Shown here: positions 58,082-64,000 of the stretch, piece after piece
Layout: the number at the start of each line of letters is the position of its first letter
Numbering within the stretch: the stretch's first letter is position 1
Assembly (NCBI RefSeq): GCF_026210795.1
Contig: NC_089432.1
Span: 1 to 64,000 of the forward strand
Length of the DNA: 64,000 nucleotides
Reading direction: 5' to 3'
Source: Rhizophagus irregularis
Lineage: Eukaryota; Glomeromycota; Glomeromycetes; Glomerales; Glomeraceae
Position numbers and translations under genes: made by a program
Notes under the pieces: model-generated
The model's input: the letters and a program-made list of their open reading frames with translations, nothing else
Databases searched by the model: none
Told to the model about the DNA's origin: nothing

Positions 58082-58382
58082 TTGCAATTTAACGTTAATA
58101 AGTAGTAGTAATAATAACAATAGCAATAATAATAGTAATAACAATAATCATAATAATAATAATAGTAAAATAATATAATAAGTAATAATATAATAATAAT
58201 AATGGATTTAACAATAAATTTGTGAATAACAAACCATTTTGCTGCAAATTTTTTATTTAAGAATTTAACATATATTGTATTTTTTAAAAAATTCAATAAA
58301 CTTAAAATTTAAATCTTTTATTTATCATATATTTGATGAAAATATCTTTTAAAATATGCATGATATATTATTTATGAAAAAT

Positions 58383-59567
58383 TTATGAAAAATGTTGATG
58401 AAAGATTAAGTTTCTTTTAGCCTGCCCAGTTCTTTTTAATACCTCATCATTATTCCTTAATGTATAATTATCATTTTCGTCATTATCATCTTCTTCTATA
58501 TTATCATTAAAATCACCCTCCCAAATATCCATATTCATTTCTAAAAAGTTATGTAAAATTATTGCACAACATGTGAATAATACTCACATCTTAACCGTTT
58601 TAATATCAAGATCCTTTAACGTTCTAAATCTTGCTTTTAATCTCCCGAAGGCATTTTCTATTACAACTCGATAACGTGAATGGAATTGATTAAATTTTTT
58701 GTGTTTTTGAGAAGATGGATCTTTAAAAGGTATGATTAAGAAAGGAGAAATAGGATAAGCTGAATCACCCAAAAGATAATCATCATCTTGAATAAGATGA
58801 GAATAATCTTTATAAAAAGAAGAATTTCTATAAACTCAGGCATCATGTACTGAGCCCGGCCAGCCAACATCAAAACTAGTAAAAATGCCTCTATCATTTA
58901 CAATACCTTGACAGTGAATAGCATAGCATTTTTTTCTAATAAAGTAAACCTCTGGATTTTTATTTGGAGCATTTCTCATAGGAATATATGTTCCATCAAC
59001 TGCTCCAATTACATTTTTAAGCCCTCCTAAATTTTCAAATCCTTCATTAACTTTTTTACGCTCTTCTGAAGTAGGCCACTTAACAAACCTCTTTTTTTTT
59101 GCTAAAATTGCTTGAATAACTCGTTTAGTACAAAGAATTACCGTCCCTTCTCCTATTCTAAATCTTGAACAAACTTCAAACAAACTTCCAGTAGATCCAA
59201 GTCGACAAAGAAATACAGCTAACTGAAATTCAACATAAGCTTGAGGTTTATTTCCTTGTGATGAAAATACATGATGGGATCGTATAAGGTTGGCTAATTG
59301 TTGGAAGCTATGGTGATGCATTCTTAAAATTTTTTTAAATCGAGTAATATCATAAAATGGAAGAACATTTTGCCACCAATGCTTTGACTTCACTACGCGG
59401 TATAATCTTGGTTCTGAATACCGTGTATTTATTCGTTTTATTAAAACTGTTTGTAAAATGATATTATCCTCTTCATCACTTGAATTTTCCTCTTCTTCTT
59501 CTTCATGTTCATCTCCTAAAAATATTTGTAACCATAACAACTTATAAAGTCTTTCTTTACAATTCAT
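58383..59567 (-). pseudogene. HARBI1-type DDE transposase with two in-frame TGAs
   Basis: The first ATG is at 59567 (the frame is open to 59648), and the end is the TAA at 58383-58385, 394 codons. Domain DDE_Tnp_4 features are clear: RLGSTGSLFEVCSRFRIGEG (helix-turn-helix part), NVIGAVDGTYIPMRNAP (first Asp), DVGWPGSVHDA (second Asp), DYLLGDSAYPISPFLIIPF, and VIENAFGRLKARFRTLKDL (Glu). An acidic Glu-run lies near the N-terminus. Two TGA codons, at 58836-58838 just after HDA and at 58584-58586 after KTVKM, interrupt an otherwise open frame. At the first, the family usually has Arg, so CGA to TGA is likely. The copy is probably inactive unless the stops are read through or spliced out. Confidence 0.85.
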
Positions 59568-59719
59568 ATTGTAACGGTAAAAGAAAAGAAGTCGTTGACG
59601 CCAATCATATCTATTACGATCAATCTGATTAATCAAAAATGTGCTCAATTATAACTGCAGTTTGATTGATTACACTATTTTTTGGTCAATCCGATCCGAT
59701 CTAGAAATGAACAGGGCTA

Positions 59720-59925
59720 TAGCTCATTGGAATCGTCTCAACATGACGAATCTAATGGTAGTAAAATCGCATTTCTAGAATTAATACTTGATGAAAAATT
59801 AAGTAAAATATAAAAATGAAAATGTATCATTTATATTTTATTTAATTTTTTATTAACTATTAATCCTAGAGATGCAATTTTACTATCATTAGATTCGTCT
59901 TGTTGAGACGATTCCAATGAGCTAT
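59720..59925. repeat. Central hairpin of the fold-back MITE family
   Basis: ATAGCTCATTGGAATCGTCT and its inverted copy AGACGATTCCAATGAGCTAT enclose TCTAATGGTAGTAAAATCGC and its inverse. The same core lies in 24398-24923 and a trace at 11075-11100, defining one family. Confidence 0.8.
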
Positions 59926-61541
59926 ATTTCATCTTTTTCTGATCACTGGATCAAAAGTTAGCAAACTGCCTGATTGGTGACGGTATTTGGCGAAAATGCC
60001 AATCAGGCACTAATCGGTCACCAATCAGTCACCAATCAGCTACCTGATTGGTGACTGATTGGTGCCTGATTTTTTACTTTTCGACCTGTGGTGCTCAAAC
60101 AGCTAATGTAAGCTATATTCATATTTGTTATTTTTCATTTTATTTGATGTATATAATGTATTCTTATATCTTTTTTGAAACATCTAAGGCACAAGCCGCT
60201 TTAAGTAAAAAGAATGTGCAGAATTCTTTAAAAAAAGAACACTAAAGCCTCTATTAAAAATTGGATAACATTATTAGAAAAATTTTACAAAAAAGCAGGT
60301 TTCATTGAAAAAATTGATGAAATTGCAACAGAAGCTGAGTTAGATCAACAATTATCAGAATATATTGCTGCAATGAGACAATAAAATGGTCAAGAGTAGC
60401 AAGTTCTGTTCAGGCAGCTATTGCAGCAATTAGACAACACTTAATTAACAATTCTGTTATTGAAGGTGTAGATGTTCAACAAAAATCTCTTTTTCCAAAT
60501 TTATGGAAAGTTTTTAATAGAAAAATCCAGTATCTTTTAGATTTTAGCTTAAATGAACCTAAAGGATCTGATGCTTTAACTGTTGATAAAATTATTCAGA
60601 TTTTTAATCACCAAAAGATGGATAGTAGTACTCTAAGAAGGCTATTATATCAAATTTTTTTTTATAATGCAATTCTTCTTGAATTACGTGGTAAGGAATA
60701 TTTCAAGCTTGATGGTAAATGACTTTAAAAAAAGACCTGATAGAGGTTTTGATGTTTGGATTTTTAGATCAAAAGCTAATCAAAAGATCAACACTAATCA
60801 TCGTGAAAAAGGAGAAAAATTAAATTAATCCTTCCTAATAATTCTATTTTAATAAATGATTATAATAGGTATATTGATTTATGACCTGTTAATACTGAAC
60901 CTAATTTTTATTTCCAAGAAGTTAAAGAAGAAACAAGTAAATTAAAATCACATTAATTTTATAAAAATTGTTTCATTCTACTTAACATTTTATTATACAG
61001 CTTTCCAAACTGAAAACTGATTTAAGCATTACCATATTGGAGAAGTACAATTAAAGAAATTAATGAAAGAAATTTGCATTATGACAGAGATTAATCTTGA
61101 TAATAGGAAGATTACAAATCATATGGGCAGAAAAACTATGATTCAAGCATTACAGTATCTTGGCCAAAATACAGATTGCATTAGACATCAATCCCATCAT
61201 AAATCTGACTAAGGGTTTCAACCTTATGTTCTTTCTTATAATCAGCAGCAACTAGATATAATGACTTCGTTAGTAAATGAAATTCACAAAAAAACATGTA
61301 GATTTTTCAAATTTTTTTTATTTTTAATACTAACCAATTATTTAATGTTAAAATAATTGCAAATATAGTGTTTGATAATATTTCTCCAATAAACTCAATG
61401 AATATAAATAAAAAACAAGTAAATAGAACATTTTTAACTGTAAAAGAAGGTATTATTTTGTTATTTAACAATAGTTGTATTAGAAAATTTGCTTAGTTAA
61501 TTTTATTTTCAGTGTTAAAACAATCCAATCATCAAAATATT

Positions 61542-61682
61542 ATGTCTACAAAAGCTAATACTTTTCAAATTCCTTTAAAATCTAATAATCAAGTTGAAAT
61601 TGAAATGAAATTTATACAATTACAGGAATTATTAGAATCTGATGTATTGGCAAATATTTATTTGCACATAAAATTATCATAA
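61542..61682 (+). pseudogene. 46-residue fragment, unknown
   Basis: A small frame starts MSTKANTFQIPLKSNNQVEI and ends at TAA 61680-61682. It follows the Crypton-like remnant in the same direction and may be a separate exon of a neighbouring repeated gene. It is short and not recognised. Confidence 0.3.
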
Positions 61683-61880
61683 AATATGTAATTATTATAT
61701 AAAATCAAATAGAAGTAATATATATAAACATTAATTAGCTTATTATTGTATAATCATATTTTATATAGAATAATTGTAATAAATATTAGTCAATAAAATT
61801 GGTATGATTATATCTGGCTGAACTATAATTTGCATTACAGATATAATGATAAAATGCCAAAAATGTAATATTCTCATATT

Positions 61881-62549
61881 CATGTTTCATTCAGAAAACT
61901 TATCGAATATAATCCAACATTCTTCTCAAAAAATGAATATATTCATATGACTGAAAGATTATATGAAGATGGAAAATTCAGACTTGGGAGATACATATTT
62001 TATATTTATTATACTGCATGTGATTTCTTAGTATTTATCTGTGCTAAGAAATGCGCAGATAAGCATCTAAATGAATGCATTGCTAAAATAGAGGAAAGGC
62101 ATATCTAAGGTTGCTTGCCAAAACCTAGGGGTTTAGGCAAGATAGCGTTTCGCTGAAAAGTGAAATTTTACTGAAACTATATTAAAGTTATATTAAAAAA
62201 CTGGTGAAACTTTGAAGAAAGACAAAACTGCCGAAACTTATTATAAATGCCAAAACTGCTGAAACTCTGCCGAAACTATAATAAATCTATAGTAAAATTT
62301 TAACGAAACTAATCGTAGAATTTTGAAGAGGTTTAGACAAGCAACCTTAGGCATGTCATATATTATAGATCTATATTATGAAAACAAAAAAATAAAAAAG
62401 TGTTTAATGGTGATAAGATTGATGAAATTTATGGTAATATTTATTTTAAATACAGAAAAAGCTCTGAATTTTATTGTTCTTATACTTTAAAAGAAATTAA
62501 GAAAAGTGTTGCATATCATTTAATTAATAGTGCACACTGGTCGAAATAA
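61881..62549 (+). pseudogene. Cys-rich protein fragment, split by a MITE
   Basis: An open frame without ATG reads VSFRKLIEYNPTFFSKNEYI, MTERLYEDGKFRLGRYIFYI, YYTACDFLVFICAKKCADKH and LNECIAKIEERHI, with four Cys in a metal-site-like spacing. It stops only because TAA is supplied by the inserted MITE at 62106. A second piece after the MITE (about 62394-62549) reads NGDKIDEIYGNIYFKYRKSS and FYCSYTLKEIKKSVAYHLIN. The coding character is strong; the family is unknown. Codon use matches the transposase-like genes of this window. Confidence 0.45.
62106..62349. mobile_element. 244-bp MITE of the TAAGGTTGC family
   Basis: Ends TAAGGTTGCTTGCCAAAACC (left) and TAAGGTTGCTTGTCTAAACC (right, opposite strand) are flanked by GGCATATC (62098-62105) and GGCATGTC (62350-62357), 7 of 8 matching. 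Subterminal GCCAAAACTGC and GCCGAAACT motifs match those in the 8.2-kb element at 28242-36454. Confidence 0.88.
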
Positions 62550-62735
62550 AAACTTTCGGTCATGTGACAAATCGGCTGATCTATCACACATTTCGACCAA
62601 ATTTCGGAAATTATTAAAAATCGGCCAAATTTCAACATATATGATTTATGGTCGATTTATTGAATTATTTAATCAAACGTTACGCATTACGCGTTACACG
62701 TATTAAAAGTTTAAAAAAGGATCATCCTTTTTTAA
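62530..62735. mobile_element. Left end of a TIR element whose body is array I (suspected)
   Basis: The stretch has CACACTGGTCGAAATAAAAA and several TCGACCAAATTTCGG/CCGAAATTTGGTCGA-type motifs, the subterminal style of the other array-bearing elements. The right end is outside the window. Confidence 0.4.
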
Positions 62736-62739
62736 ATTT

Positions 62740-64000
62740 TTTTTAATTTTTTTCTTCCCTTCCCTTCCCTTTCCTTTCCTTTGTTCCCCTTCCCTGTTTC
62801 CCTTTCCCTTCCTTCGTTCTCCTTTCCCTTTCTTCCCTTTTTCTTCCTTCCCCTTTTCCCCCTTTCACTTTTTTTACTTTTTTTTTATAAGTTCGGCTTT
62901 CGGGTGGGCTTCTGAAGTACAGAAACTCCAAAGATTCATAAGTATGAATACTTTGGAGTTTATTTTATTTTTTTTTAATACAAATGGTTACTAACTGTTC
63001 TTTTTTCTTTCTTTTTTTTTAGGTTCGGCCGTTCGGGTGGGCTTCCGAAGTACAGAAACTCCAAAGATTCGTAAGTACGAATACTTTGAAGTTTATTTTA
63101 TTTTTTTTTAATATGAACGGTTACTAACCGTTCTTTTTTCTTTCTTTTTTTAGGTTCGGCCGTTCGGGTGACTTCCGAAGAATGGAAAAAACTAAGTTTC
63201 GTAAGTTCAGAACTTGGTTTATTTTTTTTAATATTATGAACAGTTATTAACCGTTCTTTTTCTTTTATTTTTTATAGGTTCAGCGTCTCGGGTAGGGCTT
63301 CCGAGTTCCGAAGAACGAAAAAAACCAAGATTCGTAAGTATATACGAATCTTGGTTTTAATTTTTTTGTTTTTTTTAATTTTATTAATGAACGGTTACTA
63401 ATAACCATTCCTTTCTTTATTTTTTAGGTTCGGGTAGGCTTCTAGAGAATGAAAACCCAAAGATAAAGATTTGTAAGTACGAATCTTTTCTTTATAATTT
63501 TTTTTTTGTTTTTTCTTTATTACGGACAGTTACTAATAACCATTTTTTTCTTTATTTTTTAGGTTCGGGTGGGCTTCTGAAAAATGAAAACCAAAGGTAA
63601 AGATTCGTAAGTACGAATCTTTTCTTTATAATTTTTTTTTTTGTTTTTTCTTTATTATGAACGGTTACTAATAACCATTTTTTTCTTTATTTTTTAGGTT
63701 CGGGGTGGGTTCCTTAAAAAAGAAAAACAAAAACCCAAAGGTAAAGATTCGTAAGTACGAATCTTTACTTTTTTTTCTTTTTTTCTGTTTTTTTCTTTAT
63801 TATGAACGGTTACTAATAACCGTTCTTTTCTTTATTTTTTTAGGTGCGGTGGGCTTCCAAAAAACGAAAACCCAAAGATAAAGATTCGTAAGTACAAATC
63901 TTTACTTTATAATTTTTTTTTGTTTTTTCTTTATTACGAACGGTTACTAATAACTATTTTTTCATTTTTTTAGATTTGGGTGAGCTTCAAAAGAACGAAA
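62740..64000 (+). repeat. Intron-like tandem array I (at least 9 units, runs off the edge)
   Basis: Units of 110-150 bp keep the order AGGTTCGGGTGGGCTTC, a 45-56 base segment, GATTCGTAAGTACGAATC, T-run, GAACGGTTACTAACCGTTC or ACGGTTACTAATAACC, T/C tract, and TTTTTAGG. The donor sits in a palindrome whose arms can pair (AAGATTC with GAATCTT), and the branch-like CTAAC sits in another. Segment lengths of 48, 47, 56, 45 and 44 bases show no conserved frame. The first pyrimidine-rich stretch, 62740-62880, belongs to the array edge. Confidence 0.9.

Larger units (their letters stand above)
56965..59718. mobile_element. 2.75-kb PIF/Harbinger transposon
   Basis: Ends AGCCCTGTTCAATTCTAGAT (left) and AGCCCTGTTCATTTCTAGAT (right, opposite strand) are typical of Harbinger (GCCTGTTC-like). 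Three-bp flanks ATA (56962-56964 and 59719-59721) match the 3-bp target length. It carries the two genes expected of the superfamily in convergent orientation: a Myb/SANT-like protein on the plus strand and a HARBI1-type transposase on the minus strand. Confidence 0.9.
56800..60092. mobile_element. Fold-back MITE interrupted by a Harbinger transposon
   Basis: The left arm (56800-56964) contains AATCAGTCACCAATCGGTCA and CTGATTGGTGACCGATTGGT; the right arm (59926-60092) is its inverted copy. Removing 56965-59718 makes the arms continue smoothly through TATAGCTCATTGGAATC into the centre, so the outer element was a single palindrome of about 540 bp, similar in size and core to 24398-24923. Its outer target duplication is unclear. 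It lies within the Crypton-like gene. Confidence 0.8.
56772..61320 (+). pseudogene. Crypton-like tyrosine recombinase gene, split and decayed
   Basis: The 5' piece starts at ATG 56772 (MPQNSNKRAQ) and stops at the fold-back MITE. Beyond it, from about 60185, frames read KAQAALSKKNVQNSLKK, then ASIKNWITLLEKFYKKAGFI and EIATEAELDQQLSEYIAAMR, then PNLWKVFNRKIQYLLDFSLN, FYNAILLELRGKEYFKL (catalytic Arg), FDVWIFRSKANQ, and at 61110 TNHMGRKTMIQALQYLG (His-x-x-Arg) followed by HQSHHKSD and GFQPYVL (nucleophile Tyr candidate). This R, H-x-x-R, Y order is the tyrosine recombinase signature, and the sequence context fits the Crypton/DUF3504 group. At least one frameshift (near 60240) and stops (60381, 60719 and 61210 regions) are present. 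It is an old, dead copy. Confidence 0.65.

Noticed and set aside
57760-58296. Minus-strand 178-codon frame over the Myb/SANT gene
   Set aside because: It is antisense to a clear gene and rich in Tyr and Ile from an ATA/TAA microsatellite.
62740-64000. Micro-exon protein gene made of the 44-56 base segments in array I
   Set aside because: Segment lengths of 48, 47, 56, 45 and 44 do not keep a reading frame and translations are not conserved between units.
1-64000. tRNA, rRNA or other standard RNA genes
   Set aside because: No cloverleaf with conserved A and B boxes and no ribosomal sequence was noticed on either strand; a dedicated scan would be needed to be certain.

Overview
This window is the left end of a eukaryotic chromosome. 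It opens with about 800 bp of CCCTAA telomere repeat and then runs inward through very AT-rich sequence with short GT-AG introns. The gene content (a Crinkler-type effector with a P-loop ATPase, an F-box fragment, Harbinger, Tc1/IS630, Crypton-like, LINE and several high-copy transposase families) fits an arbuscular mycorrhizal fungus, most likely Rhizophagus or a close relative. That identification rests on recognising families by eye, not on a search.

Layout: telomere and 22-bp variant repeats (1-915); an eroded unknown gene (1.9-2.2 kb); intron-like tandem array A (2.5-4.1 kb); a 5.6-kb TIR element with 8-bp target duplications carrying a broken transposase that is itself split by an 822-bp hAT-like MITE (4.66-10.2 kb); F-box, TBP-like and acidic-protein remnants (10.5-14.2 kb); minisatellites (13.4-16.6 kb); a 2-kb hAT-like element filled with minus-strand array B (16.7-18.8 kb); a three-exon gene of unknown function (19.8-21.2 kb); AT-rich tandem repeats and array C (21.4-24.3 kb); a fold-back MITE (24.4-24.9 kb); a 5'-truncated LINE (26.5-27.7 kb); an 8.2-kb TIR element with a decayed transposase, two nested MITEs, three intron-like arrays and what looks like a captured TSR1 first exon (28.2-36.5 kb); simple repeats and array H (37-38.5 kb); an apparently intact six-exon Crinkler-like gene (40.5-43.7 kb); a decayed transposase-like gene hit by a solo LTR, a hAT MITE and an intact-looking Tc1/IS630 element (45.2-50.5 kb); a 1.15-kb MITE with a 73-bp satellite (50.7-51.8 kb); a five-exon 713-aa gene (52.9-55.5 kb); a Harbinger transposon inside a fold-back MITE inside a broken Crypton-like recombinase gene (56.8-61.5 kb); and array I, which runs off the right edge (62.7-64 kb).

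The most unusual signal is a class of tandem repeat seen at nine places on both strands. Each unit looks like a miniature exon plus intron: a GTAAGT/GTGAGT donor (often inside a small hairpin), a branch-point-like CTAAC/CTAAT held in the loop of a second hairpin, a T-run and a TAG acceptor. The hairpin arm sequence changes from array to array while pairing is kept. Several arrays sit inside TIR elements of different superfamilies. Only a handful of reading frames look functional: the Crinkler gene, the 713-aa gene, the 20-kb gene, the Tc1/IS630 transposase and the Myb/SANT protein of the Harbinger element.
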